Positions 50,210 through 59,989 are shown, numbered from the stretch's first letter. The stretch: 64,000 bases of DNA from Candidatus Aminicenantota bacterium (GCA_029938635.1 JAOZUQ010000001.1:78880-142879); one strand, 5' to 3'. Program-made: numbers and translations. Notes: generated by a model from the sequence alone, not told the origin.

Positions 50210-50236
50210 GTGTTACCATTTTTGTAATCGTAGCAC
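50210..50236 (-). promoter_or_regulatory. Putative NikR operator
   Basis: Plus strand GTGTTAC-N13-GTAGCAC, 13/14 positions of the GTGTTAC-N13/14-GTAACAC pattern reported for deltaproteobacterial NikR. Confidence 0.75.
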
Positions 50237-50255
50237 ACGAAAAACCCAAATTCAA
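50227..50255 (-). promoter_or_regulatory. Sigma70-type promoter for nickel-transporter operon
   Basis: Minus strand TTGAAT-N17-TACGAT; the -10 lies inside the putative NikR box. Confidence 0.55.
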
Positions 50256-50278
50256 CTCCCTCAAAAAATGCAACATCC

Positions 50279-50451
50279 GGGGACGGTTCCATTTTTGTGT
50301 ACAATATATTACAGGCGTAGCCATCCATCGGCTGTTGCGGCCACCTTGTATGTTAGATTATTAAATTAGTTTTACTTAATTTAATAGCTTGGGGCCGCTG
50401 ATAATATCGAAAGCCAAAACTGAGTTGTCTATAAAAAAGAGAACCGTCCCC
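50279..50451. mobile_element. MITE-like nested inverted-repeat element (noncoding)
   Basis: Outer arms GGGGACGGTTC (50279-50289)/GAACCGTCCCC (50441-50451); inner GCGGCC/GGCCGC and ATTAAATTA/TAATTTAAT inverted repeats. Confidence 0.55.
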
Positions 50452-50512
50452 AAATTATGTAGACAATATGGTATGGAAGAGGGCATGGGTTTTGTGGTAT
50501 AATTTTAAAGTT

Positions 50513-50596
50513 GCCGAAGTGGCGGAATTGGTAGACGCGCAAGTTTCAGGTATTTGTGAGAGCAATCTTGTGGGGGTTCGAGTCCCCCCTTCGGCA
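50513..50596 (+). tRNA. tRNA-Leu (anticodon CAG)
   Basis: GCCGAAG/CTTCGGC acceptor; anticodon arm CAAGT-TTCAGGT-ATTTG; long variable arm; T arm GGGGG-TTCGAGT-CCCCC. TATAAT at 50498-50503. Confidence 0.94.
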
Positions 50597-50618
50597 CACT
50601 TAATCAAATCCAGATCAT

Positions 50619-51236
50619 ATGAATACCAAAAAAGGAAAAATTGCTATTCTCCTCTCCGGCAGGGGTTCAAATTTTGAGGCCATTTATAAAAATTCAATCA
50701 TCGGGGATTCCCCTTTTGAGATCGCTGTAGTTGTGAGTGATAAGAGAAAAGCAAAGGGATTAAAAACAGCAGATGATCTCGGGATACCAGCCTATTTTAT
50801 AAGGCCCCGTGATTTTTCTTCAAAAGATGAATATGAAAAAAATCTAATTGAACTTTTCGAAAAATTCAAAATCGACCTGGTCTGCCTCGCAGGATTCATG
50901 AGGATCATTTCTCCTATTCTCATTAAAAAATATCCCAACAGAATAATCAACATCCATCCTTCACTCCTCCCTTTATTCCCGGGACTTGATGCCCAGAAAC
51001 AGGCACTCGAAGCAGGAGCTGAATTAAGCGGCTGTACAGTTCACTTCGTAGATGAAGGTGTAGATTCCGGCCCGGCCATAATGCAGGCAAGCGTGGGGAT
51101 TAAAAAAAACGATTCGGAAGAGTCCCTCAGTAAAAGAATCCTCATAGAAGAACACAGGATCTATTCTGAAGTTATAAGGCTCTATTTTCGCAATAAATTG
51201 AAAATAGAAGGGAGAAGGGTTAAAATTCTCACATGA
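50619..51236 (+). CDS. purN: Phosphoribosylglycinamide formyltransferase
   Basis: KIAILLSGRGSNFEAI...LAGFMRIISPILIKKYPNRIINIHPSLLPLFPG...GCTVHFVDEGVDSGPAIMQ. Confidence 0.96.
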   Translation: MNTKKGKIAILLSGRGSNFEAIYKNSIIGDSPFEIAVVVSDKRKAKGLKTADDLGIPAYFIRPRDFSSKDEYEKNLIELFEKFKIDLVCLAGFMRIISPILIKKYPNRIINIHPSLLPLFPGLDAQKQALEAGAELSGCTVHFVDEGVDSGPAIMQASVGIKKNDSEESLSKRILIEEHRIYSEVIRLYFRNKLKIEGRRVKILT

Positions 51237-51784
51237 AAAAATTATTGATAATATTTTTTTTAATTCCACTCTTTCTAGCCCCTGCTACAGAATTCTCACT
51301 TGAAAGGGCAAAAAGGATTGACGGATACCTGAAAAGAATATCTGCAAAAAAAACAGAAAGTGTAATCCTTAAAAATATAACATTCTCACAAAGGGACCTT
51401 AATTCCTATCTTAATCTCATTTACACCAGAAAATATGCAAGGGAAGTAAAGTATATAAAACTGGAATTCGGCAAGAACAATTATGTAGGCGGCAATATGA
51501 AAATTGTACTTAAAGGGGAAAAATATGAGAAGATCCCATCCTTCCTTAAAGATTTTGAGATAGATTTCGAAGGAAAGGTTTTCTGCAGTAATTACAGAAT
51601 GAGATATGATTTTGAAAAAGTAAGGATAAATGGAACTTCATTCTCACCTGAAATTCTTGATGAGGCTTTCGGTGCAGCTCAGACCGGTTATAAGATCAAA
51701 AAATCAATGTTCGACTGGTTCAGGCTGCTTCCGGGAATTAAAAATATAAAAACAGACCATAAGAAACTGATAATATTCTATTGA
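51233..51784 (+). CDS. Secreted/periplasmic hypothetical protein
   Basis: Signal peptide MKKLLIIFFLIPLFLAPATEFS; overlaps purN by 4 nt (ATGA) and abuts recG. Confidence 0.75.
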   Translation: MKKLLIIFFLIPLFLAPATEFSLERAKRIDGYLKRISAKKTESVILKNITFSQRDLNSYLNLIYTRKYAREVKYIKLEFGKNNYVGGNMKIVLKGEKYEKIPSFLKDFEIDFEGKVFCSNYRMRYDFEKVRINGTSFSPEILDEAFGAAQTGYKIKKSMFDWFRLLPGIKNIKTDHKKLIIFY

Positions 51785-53805
51785 TACCGTTTCTAGATTC
51801 CTCTCCCCGGATAATCAAAGGGGTAGGTGACAAATATCTCGAGATTCTTAACAGGTACAGATATAACAGTGTTTATGACCTGATCACTCATTTCCCCGAG
51901 CATTATATCGACACATCAGATACAGACAATATAATTGAAGACGGGATCGAGAAGGTCTACCTGCTAAATATTAAAAGTTCCAATCTTTACAGAAACTACC
52001 GGAGAAGGCTTTCGATCATCAATATTTCAGGAACCATCGGAGAAGTCCCTGTGGACATGGCAATATTCAACAAACCCTATATGATGGAGCTGATCAGATC
52101 CTCTGATAAATTGAGAGTGTACGGGAAAGTTCTGGTTAAAGGAATAAAGAACAAGATCGAGAATCCGAGAATATTGAAAGATGAAGAGGGGATCATTCCG
52201 GTTTATAAAAATATCGGAAGCATTAGTGGTGGAGCCGTTAAAAATTTCATTGAAAATGTTTTTATTCAAAAAGAAATTTCAGATGATATTCTGCCGGTCC
52301 ATCTTGTAAAGGAGTACGGATTCGAGCCATTTTGGGGATCACTTGAGAAGATCCATTCTCCTGATTCTGCCGAGCACAAATTTGAAAGTATCAGGGAAAG
52401 GTTCATTTATACCGAATTTCTTTTTTTTCAACTTGAGATCGCTTATATCAGAGAAAGGTCGGGAAAGATCAAAAGGGGGAGGAAGTATCTCATTCACGAT
52501 CCGGAAAAAACAATAAGGGATCATGTCAATTTTCAACTGACCTCAGACCAGAAGAAAGCTGTTGAAAATATTATGTCCGACCTGAGCGGTAATTTTACAA
52601 TGCAGAGGATCCTTCTTGGTGATGTCGGATCAGGCAAGACCATTATCTCCTTCATTTTTCTGCTATTTGCTGTACAAAACGGTTATCAGGGAGCTTTCCT
52701 TGCCCCAACCGAGATATTGATCAGCCAGCATTTCGAAAATGCTGCAGGATTCTTCAAGGGAATAAATATTGCCATTCTGACCGGAAGCACTTCATCTTCG
52801 GAAAGAAAGAAAATAATCAGTGACCTTCAAAGTGGTAAGATCCAGTTAATATTCGGCACACACTCTTTAATAAATGACAAAATAATCTTCCATAATCTTT
52901 CAGCAATAGTTATCGACGAACAGCACCGTTTCGGTGTAGCTCAAAGAGCAGCTTTATTCTACAAAGGAGAGAAAGCCGACCTGATGGTCACAACTGCCAC
53001 ACCGATCCCAAGGACCCTCCTCCTTTCTCTCTACAAGGACCTTGATGTCAGTGAGATAAGATCCATGCCTGAGGGGAGACTCCCGATCGAAACTCTTATC
53101 CTGAAGCAGGAAATCCGCGAACAATTCTATTCAGAAATAAAAAGAAGGGCAGAAGGGGGAGAAAAAGTTTTCATAGTCCTTCCCCTGATCTCCGAATCCA
53201 CCCGATTCAAAAATCTCAGATCTCTGGAAAGAGAAGCCCCTTTCTTTAAAAAAATATTCAAAGGGGTCACTTTTGGTGTGATTTCGGGAAAGGTTGACAC
53301 GGAGGAGAGGAGTTCAGTGTTTCGTAAATTTTCTGATGGGGACATAAGAATACTTATATCAACGACTGTTATAGAAGTGGGAATTGACATCCGTGATGCA
53401 ACAATAATGGTTATTGAAGATGCAGACAAGTTCGGCCTCAGCCAGCTGCATCAATTAAGAGGACGGGTTGGACGTGGGGACAAAAAGTCATTCTGTTATC
53501 TCTTCCCCTCATCCAGGATAACAAGTACCGGCAGTGAAAGGCTCAGGATCATAAAGGAGACCTCTAACGGATTTGAGATAGCGGAGAAAGACCTTGGCAT
53601 GAGGGGGGGCGGAAATATAGCAGGGACAGAACAATCCGGATATCTCGATTTCCGGATCTCAGATATCAGAGAATATCCGGAACTCTATTTCAGAGCAAGC
53701 AGAGACGCGGCAGCTCTTATAAAAAACAAAACACTTCATAATATCCATATAACAAAAAAACTTGAACTGATCGAAAAGAGGTTGAAAAAAATTAGTTTCA
53801 GTTAA
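51781..53805 (+). CDS. recG: ATP-dependent DNA helicase RecG
   Basis: RIIKGVGDKYLEIL...RILLGDVGSGKTIISFI...VIDEQHRFGVAQR...LRGRVGRGDKKSFCYL; apparent TTG start overlapping the previous stop. Confidence 0.95.
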   Translation: MIPFLDSSPRIIKGVGDKYLEILNRYRYNSVYDLITHFPEHYIDTSDTDNIIEDGIEKVYLLNIKSSNLYRNYRRRLSIINISGTIGEVPVDMAIFNKPYMMELIRSSDKLRVYGKVLVKGIKNKIENPRILKDEEGIIPVYKNIGSISGGAVKNFIENVFIQKEISDDILPVHLVKEYGFEPFWGSLEKIHSPDSAEHKFESIRERFIYTEFLFFQLEIAYIRERSGKIKRGRKYLIHDPEKTIRDHVNFQLTSDQKKAVENIMSDLSGNFTMQRILLGDVGSGKTIISFIFLLFAVQNGYQGAFLAPTEILISQHFENAAGFFKGINIAILTGSTSSSERKKIISDLQSGKIQLIFGTHSLINDKIIFHNLSAIVIDEQHRFGVAQRAALFYKGEKADLMVTTATPIPRTLLLSLYKDLDVSEIRSMPEGRLPIETLILKQEIREQFYSEIKRRAEGGEKVFIVLPLISESTRFKNLRSLEREAPFFKKIFKGVTFGVISGKVDTEERSSVFRKFSDGDIRILISTTVIEVGIDIRDATIMVIEDADKFGLSQLHQLRGRVGRGDKKSFCYLFPSSRITSTGSERLRIIKETSNGFEIAEKDLGMRGGGNIAGTEQSGYLDFRISDIREYPELYFRASRDAAALIKNKTLHNIHITKKLELIEKRLKKISFS

Positions 53806-53812
53806 AACAGGG

Positions 53813-54769
53813 CTAACTCTTTTTTATTACTACAAAACTTATGTCATCCGAAGGGTCAGCAAAATCCTGCATATCATCAAGGATCCTGTGATAGATCTCT
53901 TTTGATGAAAGTTCTTTCACTTCTCTTACGATCGTTTCCAGCCTCTCTTCAAAATAAAGGAGATCCATATCAATACCATGCTCCATAAGGCCGTCAGTGA
54001 AAAGTATCAGAATATCACCAGTCCCCATCAGGTGAATTTTATTCACCGAATATCTCTTTTTAAATCCCAGACGACTCTTACTTCTGCTGGAATCAACATC
54101 TACAACTGACGGCAGAGTCCCCACGGGAGGAAAAGACAAAGCCTTCTTTGAACAAACCTTCATAAGCTTATCAAACTTATTTGAAAAAACTACGGGCGAC
54201 GGATGCCCTGCATTTATGAAACGGAAAGTTCCGTCTGAAGAGATCTCTCCATAGATCATCGTTATAAATTTTGAAAAAGCTGAAGATTTATAGAACCTTG
54301 AATTTAATATTTCAAAAAGTTCACTTGTCACTTCTCCGAAGGTCTTCAATTCATACAAAACACCTACCATAAATGCCTGATGAAGCATAGCAGCCATTGA
54401 AGCATCGGTCAGCTTGTGTCCTGAGACATCCGCAATAAGAATTCCGGCCTTATTTTTGAGGCATTTCAATCTTTCAGCAACCTTAACTTCACCATTCTCT
54501 AAAGCATCATGTATCCTGACATCGAGATCATACCTTTTATTAAAATCGATATATATTATGTGATCTCCGCCCGCTATCCCGTTCATAGGCATGGAACCTC
54601 CGAAAATATCAATACTCTCTAACGCCGGGAGTTCACCTGAAGAAGGTTTTATCGCTCCAACGATCTCATTTAGATTTTCGAGCTCCTCCTTCATGAAAGC
54701 GAGGCTTTTTTCCGATAATATTTTCTTCCTTTTTTTACTTTTTTCAGAACTTTCACTCATCATTAACAC
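53813..54769 (-). CDS. SpoIIE/RsbU-type PP2C serine phosphatase
   Basis: GGDHIIYIDFNKRYDLD...ILIADVSGHKLTDASMAAMLH...TGDILILFTDGLMEHG. Confidence 0.88.
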   Translation of the reverse strand: MLMMSESSEKSKKRKKILSEKSLAFMKEELENLNEIVGAIKPSSGELPALESIDIFGGSMPMNGIAGGDHIIYIDFNKRYDLDVRIHDALENGEVKVAERLKCLKNKAGILIADVSGHKLTDASMAAMLHQAFMVGVLYELKTFGEVTSELFEILNSRFYKSSAFSKFITMIYGEISSDGTFRFINAGHPSPVVFSNKFDKLMKVCSKKALSFPPVGTLPSVVDVDSSRSKSRLGFKKRYSVNKIHLMGTGDILILFTDGLMEHGIDMDLLYFEERLETIVREVKELSSKEIYHRILDDMQDFADPSDDISFVVIKKS

Positions 54770-56165
54770 CTTTCATCTCTTTTTTATCATTTATCCGGAC
54801 CTTTTTCCACTTTCCAGGCAAATACCATATTAAAATAATAAAAAACGCAAAAATATTTGAGAAGAACATTCCCCACCACACCCCGTTATGGGCCCCGGGA
54901 TTCCCCGGCCCTTTGAGCATAACAAATGAGATCAAATATACGATTGGGATCCTGAACATCCATATACGAAGAATATTCGATACCATTACCGGAATTGTAT
55001 ATCCGGAACCCTGAAATGCTCCGTTAAGGACAGAACCCAGAGCAAAAAACAAAACTGATGGAGATATAATAAGAAACATGGACGAACTGATATTTTCAAC
55101 CAGCTTATCACCGGGAATAAAAAAGGCTGTAAAATATTTACCATAAAAAGTGGATAAAATAATAAAGGGGGTCAATATGAGGAGCATTAGTTTTAACCCT
55201 GTCAATACAGATAACGAGGCCCTCCTGACATCACCTGCACCAAGGCTTTGTCCGACAATAGCGGTAACCGCAGAAGCGATCGCCATTGCAGGCATTGTGT
55301 ACAAGTGGACAATCCTTGACATGATACCGTAAGCAGAGATCACAGCCGTACCGAACTGATTTACAAAACCGATCAGAACAATGAACCCGATTGATGCTCC
55401 GGCCATTCCGAAAGCAGCAGGAACCCCGGTTCGCATTATCATTCTGATTATCTTCTTATCCGGGATCAGCATTCTTAATGAGATTTTCAATCCACGTTTT
55501 CCTGAAAACAGGATATATAATCCGGCGGCCGATGCTATTGCTCTTGAGCCGACAGTCACCAGAGCTGCACCATTAACACCGAGAGCGGGAAGACCGAAGT
55601 ACCCGAAGATAAAAACAGGATCCAGAATTATATTTATTAATGCCGAGAACAATTCGATTTTCAATGGAGTTCTGGTATCTCCATACCCGTTAAAAACAGA
55701 ATAAAAAACAAAGAACGGAAAAGCTAACGGCATCCCGACAAGGGAGATACGGAAATATGAAACGGTCTGGACAAATGTGTCCTCCGGTGTTTTCAGAAGT
55801 TTGAAGATCTCATTGCTGAAAGGTAATAACAATACAACTGCGGCTATGGAGATCACACTCATGATAAAAAGGAGATTACCGGATACTTTGTTGGCGCTAT
55901 CCTTCTCCTTCGCTCCGATATATTGTGAAACGAGCGATGTACCAGCCACAGAGAAACCTATTCCAAGTCCGATCAGCAGGAATAATATGAAGAATGAGAT
56001 CACAGGCGCAGATATTGCACTCCTGCCCAACCTTCCCAGCCAATAAGTATCTGCAAGGTTATACAGCATTTGTACCGCTGAACCGATCGCAATCGGCATT
56101 CCCAGCCTGAAGATGATCTTTTTGAGATCACCTGTAAGCAGATCGATCTTATATTCTTTTTTCAT
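54753..56165 (-). CDS. MATE family efflux transporter
   Basis: Polytopic; RLGMPIAIGSAVQMLYNLADTYWLGRLG...ASAVTAIVGQSLGAGD. Confidence 0.93.
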   Translation of the reverse strand: MKKEYKIDLLTGDLKKIIFRLGMPIAIGSAVQMLYNLADTYWLGRLGRSAISAPVISFFILFLLIGLGIGFSVAGTSLVSQYIGAKEKDSANKVSGNLLFIMSVISIAAVVLLLPFSNEIFKLLKTPEDTFVQTVSYFRISLVGMPLAFPFFVFYSVFNGYGDTRTPLKIELFSALINIILDPVFIFGYFGLPALGVNGAALVTVGSRAIASAAGLYILFSGKRGLKISLRMLIPDKKIIRMIMRTGVPAAFGMAGASIGFIVLIGFVNQFGTAVISAYGIMSRIVHLYTMPAMAIASAVTAIVGQSLGAGDVRRASLSVLTGLKLMLLILTPFIILSTFYGKYFTAFFIPGDKLVENISSSMFLIISPSVLFFALGSVLNGAFQGSGYTIPVMVSNILRIWMFRIPIVYLISFVMLKGPGNPGAHNGVWWGMFFSNIFAFFIILIWYLPGKWKKVRINDKKEMKGVNDE

Positions 56166-56206
56166 ATTTTATCGTAACAGGAACATACGAATCTTATCCG
56201 GTAAAG

Positions 56207-57064
56207 TTATTGAATCTCAGAATAAGGAACCCGGATCAGCTCAAATTCACCATTTATTATTATAATCTTGAGAAAATACCTGATCAATACAAACACTTGA
56301 TAGAGTATAAACACAAAAATCATCCCTAGGAAATCTTCTGCAACACTCATGAACAATTTAAAAATAATATAAAGTACTCCGGTCGAAATAAAATAAAAGA
56401 GGAAGAGAAGGAGGATGTTTTTTTTGTTCTTAAAAACAAACCTGACCCCTTCCCTGAACGAGAAGAAAAAATTTCTTCCATCCTTAAGCCTGATTATCCG
56501 CGAATAATCATATATAGCAACAGAAAACACAAGCAGGATCATAGCAATAATGAAAAATATAACTATGAATATCCCGAATAGAGTTTCATTCAATGATCTC
56601 TCCAAAGTCATCCAGAAAGCAAAAACCAGAAACGCCATTGGGATAAGTGCGAGGGCAAAATTAATAACATTTATTAAAAACACCTTCAGAAACCTGAAAA
56701 AATTGTCAATTGATGCTGATAAAAGTGTGAAAAATGTAGCTTTTTCCTCTTCCATCATAACTGAAAATATGCCGGCAGAAATAAACACTGATGTAATGAT
56801 ATACAGGATCCCAAAATAAAAACATATAGATACAAGCAATGTAAAGCTCCCGGGGAAGTTATTAAATATATCCAGCAGAGCAGTAAATAATCCGTACATT
56901 CCAATCTTTTCTGCTATCATCGATTTCCCTGCAGAGATCACAAATACCATATAAAAACCAAAGTAGATAATAAGTGAGATCAACATATTATAAAACCATG
57001 CATATGCGGCGAGTTTTATACTCCTGAGATTAAAACCTCTTCCGATTATTTTTAATATGTTCAT
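56207..57064 (-). CDS. Polytopic membrane protein, uncharacterised
   Basis: About six hydrophobic segments; FFSFREGVRFVFKNKKNILLLFLFYFIS. Confidence 0.7.
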   Translation of the reverse strand: MNILKIIGRGFNLRSIKLAAYAWFYNMLISLIIYFGFYMVFVISAGKSMIAEKIGMYGLFTALLDIFNNFPGSFTLLVSICFYFGILYIITSVFISAGIFSVMMEEEKATFFTLLSASIDNFFRFLKVFLINVINFALALIPMAFLVFAFWMTLERSLNETLFGIFIVIFFIIAMILLVFSVAIYDYSRIIRLKDGRNFFFSFREGVRFVFKNKKNILLLFLFYFISTGVLYIIFKLFMSVAEDFLGMIFVFILYQVFVLIRYFLKIIIINGEFELIRVPYSEIQ

Positions 57065-57065
57065 T

Positions 57066-59003
57066 TTAAAGTATAAGAGAGGCTAAAACATTCTGGAAAT
57101 AGAATCCGAATTTAACCGCAAGTCTCCTTAATACACTATTCTCTTTCTTCAAAACCTTTGAATTATTAACCAGATTTATATCCAGGAGTATCTTGACTCC
57201 GGGATCAACAATAGCAAAATCCACAGGCGATTCATCAATGAATACAACCGTCTTCCATTTCTCATTCTTTTCCCAGAAAAGTTTTATCTCCTTCCCGCCC
57301 TTTAGTATGACCGAGAGCTCAACAGGCCAATAACCGCTCTTCCTCACAAAAACCACTTCATTCTTATATTTCCCACTCTTCCCGATCCGGTCAGATCTGA
57401 CAGAGTATACTGCTGTATCAAGATCCCTGTCCGTTCCGACAAACTGATCGAATGCCCAGGCATAATCTCCGTTAAAAAAATTATTGAACTCCGACTTAAA
57501 GATAACGGTATTATGATGGCTGAATTTTATTTTGTCGAAATAATAGCGTAAGAATCCCATGAACTTTTCTTCCCCGATTATATTCTTAAGACTTCTGAGT
57601 AATAGTGAAACTTTTGAATACATATTACCGACAAAAAATTTATTATTAATTATGTTCCAGGAAAGATACTTCGATCTTTCGAGAGGGGACAGATTTATAT
57701 AAGCCCTTCTTTTTATCTCCCAATCGAATATTCTTAAATATAGTGAATTGAGAAGTAAGTTCCTCTTTTCAAAATATTTGTCCATTATCTCCATCTCATA
57801 AAATACGGCAATACCTTCATCCAGCCAGGGTTCCTTAAAGCCGTCACTCCCGGCCACTCCATACCAGAACTGGCGGGAAATACCATGAATTACTGCAAGT
57901 TCAGAATATTTTAGAGATGCAGGAAGGATTTTCAGATAAGCTGCAGTCAAAATTGTGGGATATGCATGTCCGGCTGAATTGAATCCCTGAAGAGGCGGAT
58001 CAATTACTGTTAAGGTTCTGTATGGATAAGATGCAAGATTCTCTTCGAAATATTTCAATGCGAATTTTACTATATTAAGATATCTCTCCTTAGCCGATCT
58101 GTTTCGGTGTGATAAAAGAAGAATTATATCTGTATCAAAATCATTCCCTTTCAATCTTATTTTGTCCCTGACCTCAATAAAATTCGGATATGCAGCCCAC
58201 GCAAAATCCTGAACATTATCCTGTGTAAATTCAAAAACCATTAATTTATCATTAAGCCTTTCACCGGAAATCTTCTCACCTGTTGCTCCCACTATGAAAT
58301 TGTCCGGAATTGTTATTCTTACGTGATAGTTACTGAACTCCGAAAAGAACGCGGGCATTCTGTGCAATTGGTGCCCGGCCCACTCCCCGTTGCTTCGGAG
58401 AACGCATACCCTGGGATACCAGTGTGCCATGAAAATATATTTCCCGGATTGTCCGGTTTTATAAAAAATATCGGGGATCTTCAATTTAAATTCCGCTTTT
58501 ATCCAGATTGTCTGCCCCGGCTGCACAGGTTTCTTCAGGCTAAAATCAACATTAGTCCTGTCATCTGCATTTTTGTCATCCGGGCTCAGATAGGTCAGGA
58601 CACCGGTTATATTTTCATTCCTGTTTATAATTTCTATCTTTTTAACTTCAATATTTCCAAAATTATATTCTTTTAGTTTCTCTTTGGAAGCTTTGAATAT
58701 AGAGGTCTCGTTAAAGAAAGTGGATTTCGGATTACCGAAAGCATTGTAGAAAAGGTTCAATCTCAGAGAATTTACATCTATACCGGTCCTGTTGGTCCAC
58801 CTGATTATCTCGACCCCTTCCAACTCCCTTTTCCCCGGGAATATTCTTGCATTTATCTGATATTTCGTCCTGTTTTCCCCACCGGATAACTCCTGATACT
58901 CTTTCAGATCCCTGCTCTCATGATCTTCTTTTGTAACAATTTCGCCTGTAATGTGCAGAGCTGCAAAGATGTAGAATATTATAATATATTTGATATGCCT
59001 CAT
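57066..59003 (-). CDS. M1 (gluzincin)-like protein with degenerate zinc motif
   Basis: M1-type N-domain and FALKYFEENLASYPYRTLTVIDPP...ELAVIHGISRQFWYGVAGSDGFKEPWLDEGIAVFYE. Confidence 0.8.
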   Translation of the reverse strand: MRHIKYIIIFYIFAALHITGEIVTKEDHESRDLKEYQELSGGENRTKYQINARIFPGKRELEGVEIIRWTNRTGIDVNSLRLNLFYNAFGNPKSTFFNETSIFKASKEKLKEYNFGNIEVKKIEIINRNENITGVLTYLSPDDKNADDRTNVDFSLKKPVQPGQTIWIKAEFKLKIPDIFYKTGQSGKYIFMAHWYPRVCVLRSNGEWAGHQLHRMPAFFSEFSNYHVRITIPDNFIVGATGEKISGERLNDKLMVFEFTQDNVQDFAWAAYPNFIEVRDKIRLKGNDFDTDIILLLSHRNRSAKERYLNIVKFALKYFEENLASYPYRTLTVIDPPLQGFNSAGHAYPTILTAAYLKILPASLKYSELAVIHGISRQFWYGVAGSDGFKEPWLDEGIAVFYEMEIMDKYFEKRNLLLNSLYLRIFDWEIKRRAYINLSPLERSKYLSWNIINNKFFVGNMYSKVSLLLRSLKNIIGEEKFMGFLRYYFDKIKFSHHNTVIFKSEFNNFFNGDYAWAFDQFVGTDRDLDTAVYSVRSDRIGKSGKYKNEVVFVRKSGYWPVELSVILKGGKEIKLFWEKNEKWKTVVFIDESPVDFAIVDPGVKILLDINLVNNSKVLKKENSVLRRLAVKFGFYFQNVLASLIL

Positions 59004-59989
59004 TTTTCTTTAAGCTTCTTCTCCCAGTCCCAGGCATTTTTAATAATAAGCTCAAGATCATCTGATTCCGGGACCCAATTTAATTCTTCCCTTATCCTTG
59101 ATGAATCTGCTGTCAATTCCGGTGCGTCTCCTGCCCTTCTCGGAGCATCTTCCACATTAAAGTTTATGCCTGTTATCTTTTTAACAGCTTCAATAACTTC
59201 CCTGACGCTGCTCCCCTTCCCGTATCCGCAGTTCAGGATCCTGCTATCCTTTCTCTCTTTCAGAAAATCAAGTGATAAAAGATGGGCCTTAGAAAGATCA
59301 TCGACATGAATATAATCTCTGACTGCTGTCCCGTCCGCCGTATCATAATCTGTCCCGAACACTTTTAATGAAGGATTCTCACCAAGAGCAGCTCTCAGTG
59401 CAAGGGTGATCAGGTGTGTAGGTTTTTTATAATTTTGTCCTATCCTTACTTTTTTATCCGACCCGGCTACATTGAAATATCTGAGAGCAATATAGTTGAA
59501 ATTTTCATTTGCATCTGCGGTATCCTTTAACACCATTTCGGTAAACAATTTAGAATTTCCGTAAGGATTTATCGGTTTTAACGGTGAAAACTCGGTTGCA
59601 GGGATAACATCCGGCATTCCGTAGACGGCAGCAGTGGAAGAGAACACAAAGTTCTCTATCCCGCATTTAACACAATTCCTTATCAGCTTGAAAGATTTTA
59701 CAGAATTATTGTAATAATATTTTAACGGGTCACTGACCGATTCCTCTACTTGAATAAATGCAGCAAAATGGATAACACTTTTGATGTTATATTCACTTAT
59801 CACACGGGAGAGGAGTTCGTCATCCTCGATATCCCCTTCAACGAAATCACCACAGAGGATGTAATCTTTGTTCCCCATCGACAGATTGTCGACAATAACC
59901 GGGTTGTACCCGTTCTCTCCGAGGTCTCTTACTATATGACTACCAATATATCCGGCACCACCTGTAACAAGCACATTTTCTTTTCCCAT
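59000..59989 (-). CDS. galE: UDP-glucose 4-epimerase
   Basis: VLVTGGAGYIGSHIVRDLGENGYNPVIVDNLS...INPYGNSKLFTE...VRDYIHVDDLSKAH. Confidence 0.95.
   Translation of the reverse strand: MGKENVLVTGGAGYIGSHIVRDLGENGYNPVIVDNLSMGNKDYILCGDFVEGDIEDDELLSRVISEYNIKSVIHFAAFIQVEESVSDPLKYYYNNSVKSFKLIRNCVKCGIENFVFSSTAAVYGMPDVIPATEFSPLKPINPYGNSKLFTEMVLKDTADANENFNYIALRYFNVAGSDKKVRIGQNYKKPTHLITLALRAALGENPSLKVFGTDYDTADGTAVRDYIHVDDLSKAHLLSLDFLKERKDSRILNCGYGKGSSVREVIEAVKKITGINFNVEDAPRRAGDAPELTADSSRIREELNWVPESDDLELIIKNAWDWEKKLKEK

Noticed and set aside
50468-50677. 69-aa ORF overlapping tRNA-Leu and purN start
   Set aside because: Spans the tRNA gene; spurious.
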